A DNA stretch of 64,000 nucleotides from Bacillus_BU sp051233475 (GCF_051233475.1 NZ_JBKFGH010000001.1:28499-92498), one strand, 5' to 3'; shown: positions 53,051 to 62,691, numbered from the stretch's first letter. Translations and numbers: made by a program. Notes: generated from the letters alone by a model not told the origin.

Positions 53051-53512
53051 TTAAACTTTCCATTTTCTATAGATAAACATCAAGATGTCATAGCGATATT
53101 TATTAACAAAGAAAAACACAATAAAGTAAAGCAATATCCCAAAAACAATTATATTGGTAACCATGCCAATAAAAAATACTTTTGCAACAATAACCCCACC
53201 ATGAAATATATCGCTCATATTGTGGATATCCCTTATATCAATGGAAAGGAAAGTTTCGCCAACAATTACATTCAAATAAAACATTAACGGAAAAACCCAC
53301 AGAAAGACTAAACCTCCGAGAAAACCAGCAACAAGATTCCCTTTGCACAACCTGGCAGATAAAACGGAGAGAATTGGACCGAAACCAAAAGTAGGGATAA
53401 AATGAATTAATGCGCCAACCGTAAAACCAATTGCAATCCCATGGGCGCTATCATTGATCCTTAACAGTCTTAATATAAGAAATTTTAAATTCCTAAATAA
53501 TTTTTTAATCAT
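53051..53512 (-). CDS. DUF2062-domain membrane protein
   Basis: A 153-residue protein with three or four hydrophobic segments. The conserved DUF2062 stretch AHGIAIGFTVGALIHFIPTFGFGPILSVLSARLCKGN is present, followed by GGLVFLWVFPLMFYLNVIVG. Function unknown. ATG 53512 is chosen; the GTG two codons earlier is possible. Confidence 0.82.
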   Translation of the reverse strand: MIKKLFRNLKFLILRLLRINDSAHGIAIGFTVGALIHFIPTFGFGPILSVLSARLCKGNLVAGFLGGLVFLWVFPLMFYLNVIVGETFLSIDIRDIHNMSDIFHGGVIVAKVFFIGMVTNIIVFGILLYFIVFFFVNKYRYDILMFIYRKWKV

Positions 53513-53743
53513 TTGCACCAGCCTAAAGTAAAAATGGTTGATTTTTCAATACTTTCACGAAAATCTAATTCTATTGTTTAGGTTATCATTTTCATAAGAG
53601 AGAAGCGAATTTTATTATGAGTTATTTTTAGATAGTGTTAAGATAATACTTAATGGATATGATTTTAATATATTTGATGCAAAAAAATAAGCATTACATT
53701 ACATATTTTGAAATTGTCACACAAAGGGAAAGAGTTGAGAATA

Positions 53744-54439
53744 TTGCGATTTACAAAGATGATACCAAACATGTTTACACTCGGAAATTTATATTGCGGT
53801 TTTTTATCGGTTGGTTTTGCTGCTTACGGTCACTATAAAAATGCAGCCATTTTGATCATTATCGGCATGATGTTAGATAGTATGGATGGCAGATTGGCCC
53901 GGATGCTTAATGCAGATTCAGCTTTAGGAAAAGAGTTGGACTCTTTAGCTGATATTGTAACGTTCGGAGTCGCGCCTTCCTTCTTAATGTATTATACTTA
54001 TTTTTTCCAATTTAAACTGTTGGGACTTGCGGTTGCTGGATTATTTCCATTGTTCGGTGCTTATCGTTTGGCTAGATTTAACATTAGTTCCGATAAGTCT
54101 TCACTCAATTACTTTATTGGGGTCCCAATCACAGCTGCTGGCGGAATCATTGCCCTGCTTACGCTATTCGGGGATCGAATTCCGCAAATTGTCACAACTG
54201 TTATATTTACTGCGATGTGCTTTTTAATGGTGAGTAAAATTAGAATTCCTAGCTTTAAAGAAATTCCTCTCCCAAAATACGGAACCATCGTCACAATTTT
54301 TCTCGGTTGTCTATTATATGTAAGTTATAAAAGTACATATGAACAATTTCCATTTCTTATTTATATTGCAGGACCTTTATATGTTGCCTACTTAGCTTAC
54401 CGGTTCGTAAAAGGGAAGCATCTGAAAAATGTTGATTAA
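53744..54439 (+). CDS. pssA: CDP-diacylglycerol--serine O-phosphatidyltransferase
   Basis: A 231-residue membrane enzyme that makes phosphatidylserine. The complete catalytic motif DSMDGRLAR-x8-GKELDSLAD is present, followed by FGVAPSFLMY and ARFN typical of PssA rather than PgsA. The start is uncertain: TTG at 53735 or 53744 follows AAAGGGAAAGAG, and the ATG at 53759 would also give an intact catalytic domain. No psd gene follows. A terminator hairpin lies downstream. Confidence 0.88.
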   Translation: MRFTKMIPNMFTLGNLYCGFLSVGFAAYGHYKNAAILIIIGMMLDSMDGRLARMLNADSALGKELDSLADIVTFGVAPSFLMYYTYFFQFKLLGLAVAGLFPLFGAYRLARFNISSDKSSLNYFIGVPITAAGGIIALLTLFGDRIPQIVTTVIFTAMCFLMVSKIRIPSFKEIPLPKYGTIVTIFLGCLLYVSYKSTYEQFPFLIYIAGPLYVAYLAYRFVKGKHLKNVD

Positions 54440-54449
54440 GCAAAAATAG

Positions 54450-54495
54450 GACCTCCACCTTGGGTTATTTTACCTTAAGCTGGAGGTCTTCCTTT
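54450..54495 (+). terminator. Terminator of pssA
   Basis: GACCTCCA (54450-54457) pairs with TGGAGGTC (54481-54488), followed by TTCCTTTATT; the T run is weak. Confidence 0.65.
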
Positions 54496-54615
54496 ATTGA
54501 CTAATTTCTGAAAATAAGATATATTAGTATAATAATATTGTTGCTTTAATACGTAAAAGCGTCTAAGCGTTCAAGGGAAAATAAAATTGTAGATTAATGG
54601 AAGGGTCGTTAATGA

Positions 54616-55998
54616 ATGGAGAATAATCAACCAGATTTGAAAAAAGGCTTATTGCCTAGACATGTTCAGTTCATTGCACTTGCCGGTATGATCGGCACAG
54701 GAATTTTTAAAGGTAGCGCGGAGACCTTAAATATGGCTGGTCCAAGTGTTGTGGTCGCCTATTTAATTGGTGGGCTATTGCTGTTTATTGTTATGGCGGC
54801 TTTAGGCGAAATGGGTTCAGTATATCCGAACTTAAACGTACAGCGCCTCGTTTATAAGGCATTTGGCTATCGGACCAGCTTTATTGTTGGATGGCTTTAT
54901 TGGATTAACTGGATCCTCGTTGTTACTGTAGAGTTAATTGCGGCAGCAAGCTTTTTACAGTATTGGTATCCTTCCGTACCATTATGGGTTTTCAGTTTAT
55001 TGTGCGCAGCTTTAATCGTTGGAATTAATTTGTTTGATGTAAAATATTATGGAGAAATGGAGTTCTGGTTCGCTGGAATTAAAATTCTAGCATTAACTCT
55101 ATTTATTATTCTAGGAACATTTATTTTATTTGGAATTTTCCCAAGTTCCATTCAAAATCCTATCAGTAACATTACTGGCAATGGCGGATTTTTCCCGAAT
55201 GGTATGGGTGGAATGGTTAGCGCATTATTAGTTGTAATGTTTTCATATGGCGGTGCTGAACTAATTGGGGTTGCTGTATCCGAGACGAAAGATGCAAAAC
55301 GAGTAATCCCAAAAGTAGTCAAGGGAACTGTCATAAGAGTTATCTTATTTTATGTATTACCGATCCTTATTATTTGCGGACTTATGCCTTGGAACGAAGT
55401 TTCCTCTGAGTCTAGTCCTTTTGTACAGGTCTTCGATTTAGCGGGGATTCCTGGAGCCGCTGACGTGATGAATTTTGTGCTTGTAACGGCTGTTCTTTCT
55501 GCAGCTAATTCAGGTATTTACGCAACTTCCCGTACATTGTTTGCGATGGCGCAAAGCGGTGAAGCTCCTAAAAGTTTAATGAAAACAACTAAATCTGGTA
55601 TACCTTTAAATGGAATCATGATTACGACTGTATTTATTTTTGGTGGCGTATTTTTAGCCTATATGACACCTGATCATGTAATTGGTTATCTAATGTCAAT
55701 TCCCGGATTTACGATTATCTTAATTTGGATGGTTATTTGTGCTGCACAATTGAAACTCCGTCCACATTACAAGGAAATGCCTGATTTCCGGATGAAATGG
55801 CACCCATATACGACGGTTTTTGCCCTTATTGGCCTGTCGATCATTTTTGTAGCGTTCCTATTCAATGCAAATAACCTCATCGGTACGATAGTATGTCTAG
55901 TTACCGTTACACTCGTAACCATCCTTTCGTTTATTTTTCAAAAGAGCGGTAACCGAGTCGATTCACTTACAAAACAGCAATCAAGAAAAATATCTTAA
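54616..55998 (+). CDS. Amino-acid permease (APC superfamily)
   Basis: A 460-residue transporter with about 12 helices. GMIGTGIFKGSAETLNMAGPS is the conserved substrate-binding start, and FSYGGAELIGVAVSETKDAKRVIPK is the central loop. It resembles RocE/GabP/AapA/ProY-type permeases; the amino acid carried is not determinable. Monocistronic. The palindrome copy 6 and a strong terminator follow. Confidence 0.88.
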   Translation: MENNQPDLKKGLLPRHVQFIALAGMIGTGIFKGSAETLNMAGPSVVVAYLIGGLLLFIVMAALGEMGSVYPNLNVQRLVYKAFGYRTSFIVGWLYWINWILVVTVELIAAASFLQYWYPSVPLWVFSLLCAALIVGINLFDVKYYGEMEFWFAGIKILALTLFIILGTFILFGIFPSSIQNPISNITGNGGFFPNGMGGMVSALLVVMFSYGGAELIGVAVSETKDAKRVIPKVVKGTVIRVILFYVLPILIICGLMPWNEVSSESSPFVQVFDLAGIPGAADVMNFVLVTAVLSAANSGIYATSRTLFAMAQSGEAPKSLMKTTKSGIPLNGIMITTVFIFGGVFLAYMTPDHVIGYLMSIPGFTIILIWMVICAAQLKLRPHYKEMPDFRMKWHPYTTVFALIGLSIIFVAFLFNANNLIGTIVCLVTVTLVTILSFIFQKSGNRVDSLTKQQSRKIS

Positions 55999-56001
55999 CA
56001 C

Positions 56002-56038
56002 TTCACCGCAACGGGGGACTGTCCCCCGTTGCGGTGAA
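56002..56038. repeat. Dispersed palindrome, copy 6
   Basis: A perfect 37-bp palindrome with core GGGGGAC-T-GTCCCCC and arms TTCACCGCAAC/GTTGCGGTGAA, 3 bases past the permease stop codon and just before the true terminator. Confidence 0.92.
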
Positions 56039-56044
56039 ACGGTA

Positions 56045-56075
56045 AAGTGATGAGGACTTCCTCATCACTTTTTTT
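56045..56075 (+). terminator. Terminator of the amino-acid permease gene
   Basis: AAGTGATGAGG/CCTCATCACTT stem with an ACTT loop followed by TTTTT. Confidence 0.92.
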
Positions 56076-56091
56076 GTTTCATGCTCCTTAC

Positions 56092-57669
56092 CTAATGTCC
56101 ATTCTCCAGCTTTACTAACTGATTCGTAATAGCCTCCTGTTGCTGCTCGGCAACTTCACTTGAAATGACTTCCTCTTTTAATAAGCGCTCGATCGCTTCG
56201 TGCTGAGCATATAACGATTGTTTGTGAAGCATCTCTTGCTGCTTAACCTTTAATTCGGGATATTTTTGAAATAGGACATCAATTTCGTTTTTCATATCCA
56301 AAAGTTCTTGCTCATATTGTTGGATAAGACCCTTTGTAACATTTTCGGTCATATACAAATCCTTTTTAGTCTTGTTTATTTCATTAATTGCAGACTCTAA
56401 CCTGTAAGCTTGAGCAATCAATTGTTCATACTCATTAAACCCTTCCTCTTTTTTATTAACTCCTAACCAAGATAAAAGCGGTTTAACGGATAGTCCTTGT
56501 ATAACAAGCGAAAATAATACTACACTAAAGGCCAGAATTAAGATTTCCTCACGCCCTTCAAAATTTCTTGGCAAACTAAGGACGAGGGCAATGGATAAAG
56601 AGCCTTTTAATCCACCCCAATTAATAACATGCTTCCACGAATTCGGGAAATTTTTAATAAAAGATAAACTGAGATACACGGCAATACTTCTAGCCACTAA
56701 TACGATTACGATCGCAAGAAAAATTAAATTCCATTTATCAGCTACATCGATAATCGTAATTTCTAAACCAACCATTAAAAAGACAAGTGAGTTTGCCAGC
56801 AATGCTGTAACATCCCAAAAGTTATTAATATTTAATTTAGTTGTTGGACTCATGCCAATCTTTGCTCCATAATTTCCAAGAACTAAAGCGGCAACAACGA
56901 CGGCGATGACACCCGATGCATGAACACTTTCAGCGATTAAAAACGAACCATAGAACAGGATAATACTAAAAATAATTTCCAACGGATAGTCATCAAAGAA
57001 TTTGGTTAGCTTTGAAAATCCGTAGCCAAGTGCTCCTCCAATAATGAGACCAAGTGAGATAACTTTAATAAACTCCCACAAACCATGGCCTGCACCCTCA
57101 ATTCCGAGTTCCATATATGTAAGAAGATAAAAAGCAGATATTTTAAAAAGGACAACGGCTAAGCCATCATTAAACAAACTTTCACCTTCAATAACAATTG
57201 CCAATCGTTTTTTCACACCCACGCTTTTAAAAATGGATAGAACACTGACAGGGTCAGTAGCGCTCATTAGGGCTGCGAATACAAACGCAGCAGGGATAGA
57301 AAAATCTAACAGCCAGATTCCAGCAAACCCAATAATAATAAATGATAATAACGTACCACCAAAAGCTAGTGCTATTATTGGTCTTTTATTGTCAACAAGA
57401 TGCGAAAATGGAAGCTTAAACGCAGCTTCACCTAATAATGCCGGGAGAAACATCGTAATGATCACAAAATTAAACACTTCTCCTTCGGTGATAAATGTTT
57501 TTAAAGGCTCCAATACTGGAATATTAACAAGTCCAATGATCGCCCCAATTATTACAAGCGCAATTGGGTAGGGCTGCTTGAATTTTTTAGCAATCGCTGT
57601 AATTCCAGCTGCTAGCATAACTAAAATGAGAACAAGTTGAAAAATATGATGTAAGTCTAATTCATACAT
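56092..57669 (-). CDS. Na+/H+ antiporter, NhaP/CPA1 type
   Basis: A 525-residue protein. About 12 membrane helices (1-400) include the ATDPVSV motif of helix 5, the acidic ESLFNDGLAVVLF motif of helix 6, and WGGLKGSLSIALVLSLP. A charged helical, coiled-coil-like C-terminus (about 405-525) is cytoplasmic and may regulate. Exchanges Na+ or K+ for protons. Single gene with a start in a good context. Confidence 0.9.
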   Translation of the reverse strand: MYELDLHHIFQLVLILVMLAAGITAIAKKFKQPYPIALVIIGAIIGLVNIPVLEPLKTFITEGEVFNFVIITMFLPALLGEAAFKLPFSHLVDNKRPIIALAFGGTLLSFIIIGFAGIWLLDFSIPAAFVFAALMSATDPVSVLSIFKSVGVKKRLAIVIEGESLFNDGLAVVLFKISAFYLLTYMELGIEGAGHGLWEFIKVISLGLIIGGALGYGFSKLTKFFDDYPLEIIFSIILFYGSFLIAESVHASGVIAVVVAALVLGNYGAKIGMSPTTKLNINNFWDVTALLANSLVFLMVGLEITIIDVADKWNLIFLAIVIVLVARSIAVYLSLSFIKNFPNSWKHVINWGGLKGSLSIALVLSLPRNFEGREEILILAFSVVLFSLVIQGLSVKPLLSWLGVNKKEEGFNEYEQLIAQAYRLESAINEINKTKKDLYMTENVTKGLIQQYEQELLDMKNEIDVLFQKYPELKVKQQEMLHKQSLYAQHEAIERLLKEEVISSEVAEQQQEAITNQLVKLENGH

Positions 57670-57748
57670 TTATTTCCCTCCTTCAGTACAAAGTGCACAT
57701 AAACCATTTTTACAAAAGATTCACAAAAAGACAAACGTTGCTGAAAAA

Positions 57749-57790
57749 GTGTCTGACCCTTTACATACAGTCTCCCGATAGGTCAGACAC
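57749..57790 (-). terminator. Terminator of the P-type ATPase gene
   Basis: GTGTCTGACC/GGTCAGACAC stem 8 bases past the stop codon, followed by T runs on the minus strand. Confidence 0.85.
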
Positions 57791-57797
57791 TCATTTT

Positions 57798-60398
57798 TTA
57801 TTTTATGAAAAATAGTTTATACATTTGAATCGTGATTAATGGCAGGAAGCTTAAGCCGACTACTGTCATATATTGCTTGGTTGTTAGCTCGGCAATTTCA
57901 AATACCTGCATAAGCGGTGGAAACCATAATACGAGATTAAGCAAAGCAACCCCTAACAGGACCGCAATCCAAATATATTTATTCGTAAACAAACCAATCT
58001 TAAAAATCGACTCTTTCGATCTTGAATTGAAACCATGTAGCAGCCTTGATAGACAAAGGGTTGAAAACGCCATCGTGCTGGCAACAGCTGTATTGTCGGG
58101 TGCTAATCCAGCATGGAACGCCAAGATTGTCACAATCCCAATAATCAGTCCTTCAACAATGACTTCTGCTCCAAACGATTTATTCAAAATTGGAACGGTA
58201 ATATCCCTTGGCTTATCCTTCATCACATTTTTGCTATGCGGCTCAAGCCCAACTGCAATAGCTGGCAGGCTGTCCGTTAACAAGTTGATGAACAACAAAT
58301 GAACAGGGGCAAACGGAACAGGCAGCGCCCCTAAGGAAGCATATAAGACAGATAGAATTCCGGCCGTATTTCCTGATAAAAGAAACTTAATAGAGTTTTT
58401 GATATTGGCAAAGATGCTGCGGCCATTATTAATGGCTTTAACAATCGTGGAAAAATTATCATCGGTCAGAACCATGGAAGCTGCATCCTTGGCGACCTCC
58501 GTACCCGTGATCCCCATTGCAACCCCGATATCTGCTTGTTTTAAGGCAGGTGCATCATTCACTCCGTCCCCTGTCATCGCCACAACATTTCCTCGATCCT
58601 GCCATGCCCGAACAATCCGAATTTTATGTTCTGGCGATACCCGTGCATAAACGGATAGCGCCGTTACTTTTTCACGCAGGTCCTCATCACTCATGCTTTC
58701 AAGCTCTGACCCTTCAATGGCTTCTTGTTCATTTTTTAAAATTCCCGTCTGCTTCGCAATCGCACAAGCCGTTATTTTATGATCTCCCGTGATCATAACA
58801 GGTTTGATGCCAGCCCGAATACAGCTCTCTACTGCTGCCAATGATTCGGCACGCGGCGGATCCACCATGGCAATCAAGCCTGCGAAAATCAATTCTGACT
58901 CGTCATTAACACTGATTTCAGGACTAGAATCAAGCTCTTTATAAGCAAAACCGAGGACGCGTAATCCCTCTTGAGAAAAATTCCCATACGCATCTTCAAT
59001 TTCTTGTCTGTGTTTCTCAGAAAGTGACACAACTCCTGTTGAAGTACTAATTCTATTAATCCTTGTTAAAAGTACATCAGGGGCCCCCTTTGTGATCATA
59101 AATAATTGATCGTTAACCATGTTTACTGTACTCATTAGCTTACGATCAGAGTCGAACGGTAACTCGCCAATCCGCAAATAGTTTTCCCGGATTACCAACT
59201 CATCCAAGTTGTATTCTTCTCCAAGGTTTACCAATGCTACTTCGGTAGGGTCTCCAATTTCTTTATTTTCTATCGTGACGGCATCATTGCAGAGGAGTGC
59301 CATCGTTAACAGACGTTTCTCTACCTCATGATCGAACCGCAATTCATTGTGGGCAAGCGCGTTACCGTCAACCCATACCTTTTTGACCGTCATTTTGTTT
59401 TCTGTCAATGTCCCTGTTTTATCGGAACAAATAACAGAAATGCTGCCTAGACTTTCAACCGCGTGCAAATGCCTAATAATCGCATTTTCCTTTGCCATTT
59501 TCTGCGTACCAAGCGCTAGTACGATTGTGACGATGGAACTTAATGCCTCAGGAATAGCCGCGACTGCCAGCGATACGGCAAACATAAATGAATCAACCAC
59601 ATCTCTTCCTCTGACGATGTCTAGTGCAAAGATGAACATAGACAATACGATGATCATAAAGGCGAGCTTTTTCCCAAAGCTATCTAAATTGACCTGAAGC
59701 GGTGTTTTCTTTTCCTTTGCTGTTTCCATCAAGGTTGCTATTCGGCCTATTTCCGTCTTCATCCCTGTTCCTGTAACGAGAACTACAGCCCTTCCATATG
59801 TTGCAAAGCTACCGGAAAACACCATATTTTTTTGATCGCCAATCACCATATTCCCTTGAGGAATCGCCTCAGTGAATTTCAGGACACTTTCTGACTCACC
59901 CGTCAGTGAACTTTCATTTACTTGCAAGCTGTGACTCTCTAAGATTCGACCATCAGCACTGACAAAATCACCTGCATCCAAATAAAGAATATCTCCGGGA
60001 ACCAATTCCTTTGAAGGAATCTCCTCTTTTTGTCCATTGCGCATAACTTTTGCTGAAGGTGACGTTAAAGCCTTTAGACTTTTTAACGACTGCTCTGCTT
60101 TCATATGCTGAACGGTGCCAAGAATCGCATTTAAAATCACTACAATGAGGATAACAATCGTACTCTCTGCCTTACCAAGGAATGCCGACACCGTTGCCGC
60201 TACCAACAAAATGAAAACAAGAAAATCTTTAAACTGGCGAAAAAACACTTGAATAAACGTACTTCTTTCCGCTTCCTCGAGTTCGTTAAAACCGTATGCT
60301 TTCCTTCTTTCTTGTATTTCGTCTGTATGTAATCCCTCTTTTGTAACTCCTAATTCTGCCATTGCTTCCTCAGATGTCTGCCTGTAAAATTCACTCAT
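57798..60398 (-). CDS. P-type cation-transporting ATPase (Ca2+/Mn2+, PMR1/SPCA-like)
   Basis: An 866-residue P2A ATPase. Phosphorylation motif DKTGTLTEN, nucleotide loop, MVTGDGVNDAPALKQADIG-type hinge as MTGDGVNDAPALK, and M4 IPEALSS with the site II Glu. M6 NLLTDSLPAIAVGLEP keeps the Asn/Thr/Asp ligands. In M5 the stretch SGNTAGIL has Gly where SERCA has the site I Glu, so only one ion site is expected, as in SPCA pumps that carry Ca2+ and Mn2+. The manganese-riboswitch-like leader (separate entry) argues for Mn2+ export. ATG 60398 is chosen by GGGGGAGAG; the longer in-frame start to 60473 runs through the leader terminator and is unlikely. Confidence 0.9.
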   Translation of the reverse strand: MSEFYRQTSEEAMAELGVTKEGLHTDEIQERRKAYGFNELEEAERSTFIQVFFRQFKDFLVFILLVAATVSAFLGKAESTIVILIVVILNAILGTVQHMKAEQSLKSLKALTSPSAKVMRNGQKEEIPSKELVPGDILYLDAGDFVSADGRILESHSLQVNESSLTGESESVLKFTEAIPQGNMVIGDQKNMVFSGSFATYGRAVVLVTGTGMKTEIGRIATLMETAKEKKTPLQVNLDSFGKKLAFMIIVLSMFIFALDIVRGRDVVDSFMFAVSLAVAAIPEALSSIVTIVLALGTQKMAKENAIIRHLHAVESLGSISVICSDKTGTLTENKMTVKKVWVDGNALAHNELRFDHEVEKRLLTMALLCNDAVTIENKEIGDPTEVALVNLGEEYNLDELVIRENYLRIGELPFDSDRKLMSTVNMVNDQLFMITKGAPDVLLTRINRISTSTGVVSLSEKHRQEIEDAYGNFSQEGLRVLGFAYKELDSSPEISVNDESELIFAGLIAMVDPPRAESLAAVESCIRAGIKPVMITGDHKITACAIAKQTGILKNEQEAIEGSELESMSDEDLREKVTALSVYARVSPEHKIRIVRAWQDRGNVVAMTGDGVNDAPALKQADIGVAMGITGTEVAKDAASMVLTDDNFSTIVKAINNGRSIFANIKNSIKFLLSGNTAGILSVLYASLGALPVPFAPVHLLFINLLTDSLPAIAVGLEPHSKNVMKDKPRDITVPILNKSFGAEVIVEGLIIGIVTILAFHAGLAPDNTAVASTMAFSTLCLSRLLHGFNSRSKESIFKIGLFTNKYIWIAVLLGVALLNLVLWFPPLMQVFEIAELTTKQYMTVVGLSFLPLITIQMYKLFFIK

Positions 60399-60424
60399 TT
60401 TTCTCTCCCCCTTACAAGCCCTCA

Positions 60425-60470
60425 CTACAAACAAAAGACTCTGCAGCGAAAAAAACTTGCTGCAGAGTCT
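60425..60470 (-). terminator. Leader terminator of the P-type ATPase gene (expression platform)
   Basis: A perfect 12-bp stem AGACTCTGCAGC/GCTGCAGAGTCT (60436-60470) followed by TTTTGTTTG, 38 bases upstream of the start codon. Its 5' arm contains the CUCUG that also closes the riboswitch P1 stem, so the two structures exclude each other. Confidence 0.85.
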
Positions 60471-60632
60471 CACTCAACTATACTAGCTTTTCAAAGCCGG
60501 GTTAAAGAATAACCGCAATGACGACTTTGAATCCTTTTTAAAAAGTGCCTGGCCGCCCTTCGGCTCATGTTCTTGAGCCAATGAAACCCTGAAGCTAGAC
60601 ACTTATCATAAAAGGCAAGTTACTCCCTCTGG
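60463..60632 (-). promoter_or_regulatory. yybP-ykoY (manganese) riboswitch
   Basis: RNA read on the minus strand. The 5' P1 strand CCAGAG is followed by GGAGUAAC (family GGGGAGUAGC). Next come a long variable arm and the family-specific stem UCAAAGUCGUCA ... CCGGCUUUGA with inner GGUUA/UAACC, and the 3' P1 strand CUCUG. From memory the L. lactis yoaB aptamer has the same ACAAAGUCGUCA and CCGGCUUUGU, so the match is close. Ligand-stabilised P1 would prevent the leader terminator and turn expression on, as known for this class. The variable arm (60543-60604) is longer than usual and contains an inserted palindrome. Confidence 0.83.
60543..60604. repeat. Palindromic insertion in the riboswitch variable arm
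   Basis: AAGTGCCTGG... pairs with ...AGACACTT, with an inner hairpin GGCTC-x-GAGCC. It looks like a member of the dispersed GTGTCTAGC-type repeats of Bacillaceae. Because it replaces a loop it keeps the helix and should not disturb the aptamer core. Confidence 0.5.
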
Positions 60633-60721
60633 AAATATCGAATTATTCTAACATTAGTATTATTTTATCATAAAATTTCCAGCAAAACTATTTTGGTTAT
60701 TTTACGATCAATATTTATAAG

Positions 60722-61270
60722 TTAATCTTCCATCATGATATCAGTCAAATAAGCATAGCCGTTAAACACTTTTACTTTAGCGACAATATCACCTCTTGTA
60801 GAAGCCTGTTCCCACTCAAGACCAGTGTTATCTTCTACGAAATACTTATCGATACTATAGTTGATAAACGCCACCTCAACTGCTTCTTTTTGACTAACAG
60901 GATTCCAGCTTTTATCAAAATATTGCAGATTCCCTTTTAAAAAGATTCCCTTGCTTGGCTTATGAAGCGATACCTTTGTTGGAGAATATACACTCCCCTC
61001 TTTCCCTAATGAAACATACACTTGAGCATTATACATCGTATCTCTTTTATCAAGAATTTCCTGATCAACTAAGTTTAAGGGTACTTCTTCCACTTCAAAT
61101 CTTAATGATACATAGTCTCCACGAAATGGGTCAGATGGGTCAACAGGGATTGTTTGTAAAAGGATTTCTTCTCCATTGTAAATCGTGTATAGAGGCTTGA
61201 CTGTCATTCCTAACAGAATAAACACTGGAACTAAGCAAGCTAACAAAAGATACTTTGTCCGTTTACTCAT
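60722..61270 (-). CDS. GDYXXLXY-domain protein
   Basis: A 182-residue protein with one N-terminal membrane segment (about 5-25) and the signature DPFRGDYVSLRFEVEEV that names the family. The rest is beta-rich and outside the membrane. Such proteins usually travel with DUF2157 membrane proteins, as here (start overlaps the DUF2157 stop by 8 bases). GGGGGGAG precedes ATG 61270. Function unknown. Confidence 0.87.
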   Translation of the reverse strand: MSKRTKYLLLACLVPVFILLGMTVKPLYTIYNGEEILLQTIPVDPSDPFRGDYVSLRFEVEEVPLNLVDQEILDKRDTMYNAQVYVSLGKEGSVYSPTKVSLHKPSKGIFLKGNLQYFDKSWNPVSQKEAVEVAFINYSIDKYFVEDNTGLEWEQASTRGDIVAKVKVFNGYAYLTDIMMED

Positions 61271-62333
61271 ATAGGCTCCCCCCTTTTTTTCGCTGTTTTT
61301 CAAAGTAAAAACCGAAGCCCAGCAAGATGAGTCCGCCTATTATAAACACAACAGATTTGTCTAAAAACTCAAGCGAAAGATCGATATAAAAACGGAAAAT
61401 CATGATGCAAAGGATGATGATGTTGACCAAGCTTCCCTTTTTGATTAAATAAAGAACGAATAGCAAATACACAATCGAGAACGGAATATAAGCCCAATCA
61501 AGCGGCCATGATCCTTCAAAAGATAAAAGAAGCGCCGCGCCACAATGGACAAGATGTCCTAAAAAGACAAAGACTTCTCTTATTTTACCTTGGAACAGGA
61601 TCAAAACGACTCCAATGGCTAAATAGACTAAGCCGTAAATATACTCGACCTCTTGGATTCCATCTGTAAAATAAATAAGAACCGTCCAGATAAATTGCAA
61701 ACTCAGAATCCCTAAGACAAAGCCGGTCACCCGGAAAAAACCAATTTGATCATTGATTAAATAAATAGCAATCAGCCAGAGGATTACCCAGAAATTGATC
61801 ATTTCCCCGCCAATAAATGCCCCATCGCCTATGTAAATGGCCATAAAAATCGATGCCGCAAGCAATATCCATTTATCCTTTAATACCCAAGCAAGTGGCA
61901 TAATCCCCAGAGACCACCAATAAAAGGCAGAACGAAAATCACCGCCTAAATGGAACATTTGCCCAATTAGAAATATTCCTGCTCCGAAAACGATCACTCC
62001 AAGGTAATAAAAGCTTTTAGCTGTTTTCGGGAAATGCTTTTCCATCAAATATCCAGTCAGATTACAGCCGATTAATAGAGTTAATATAAACAGGAACTTA
62101 AACAGCTTACCCATTTCAGCCCAGTTGCTCGCCACGAAACTTAGAATCCCCGCCCCAATTAGAATCGAACCAACATACAGAAGTGTTTTTGTAAAAGAAA
62201 GACGTTTTTCCTCTCCATAGAGATCTTGTATTTCTTTTGATTTTTCTACTGTAAGAACGTCAGCTTCCTGAAGGTATTGCAGCTCGCGTTTCAAAAACTG
62301 AAGCTCATGTTTTTTTACAAGACGTTTGGACAT
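61263..62333 (-). CDS. DUF2157-domain membrane protein
   Basis: A 356-residue protein. The N-terminal cytoplasmic helices (about 1-50) are followed by about ten membrane helices, including LLYVGSILIGAGILSFVASNWAEMGKLFKFL, the DUF2157 core. It pairs with the downstream GDYXXLXY gene as is common in Bacilli. Function unknown. Confidence 0.87.
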   Translation of the reverse strand: MSKRLVKKHELQFLKRELQYLQEADVLTVEKSKEIQDLYGEEKRLSFTKTLLYVGSILIGAGILSFVASNWAEMGKLFKFLFILTLLIGCNLTGYLMEKHFPKTAKSFYYLGVIVFGAGIFLIGQMFHLGGDFRSAFYWWSLGIMPLAWVLKDKWILLAASIFMAIYIGDGAFIGGEMINFWVILWLIAIYLINDQIGFFRVTGFVLGILSLQFIWTVLIYFTDGIQEVEYIYGLVYLAIGVVLILFQGKIREVFVFLGHLVHCGAALLLSFEGSWPLDWAYIPFSIVYLLFVLYLIKKGSLVNIIILCIMIFRFYIDLSLEFLDKSVVFIIGGLILLGFGFYFEKQRKKGGSLYE

Positions 62334-62691
62334 ATTCTCACTCCTCTCATTTTTCAGTTCATGTTTTAACTTAAGAAATTATCGAAGGATGAAAAATGAT
62401 TGCTACTATTCTTTTCTTTATTGTAACAATATTTCATTTGAAGAGTTCGATTTTTCTGGATATTTTCACAAAACTTCGGGAGTTTACGATTTTTTTAAGC
62501 ACGTGATTTCCATCACAATTATCTTTATGCCGATATGTTACATTGTGATTGAGAAATATTATCACTAGTTTTCAAGGTAAGGAACGTCAGGTTTTTATGT
62601 TTAAGACTGAAAGACTTCCTTTATCTTTTTTATTAATAAAAATAGCTATTAGATCTTGAATATAAATTTAAAAATACAGAGGAGAATTATC
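62334..62691. other. 358-bp intergenic region
   Basis: Divergent promoter region between the DUF2157 and DUF438 genes. It holds an Fnr-like box (separate entry). No RNA gene or repeat was seen. Confidence 0.55.
62502..62517. promoter_or_regulatory. Fnr/Crp-like box
   Basis: CGTGA-TTTCCA-TCACA matches the TGTGA-N6-TCACA consensus at 9 of 10 positions, 175 bases before the DUF438 gene. It could couple that gene to oxygen limitation; the match alone is weak evidence. Confidence 0.4.

Noticed and set aside
62326..62568. 80-residue open frame in the DUF2157/DUF438 spacer
   Set aside because: No ribosome binding site, atypical composition, and it lies over the divergent promoter region.
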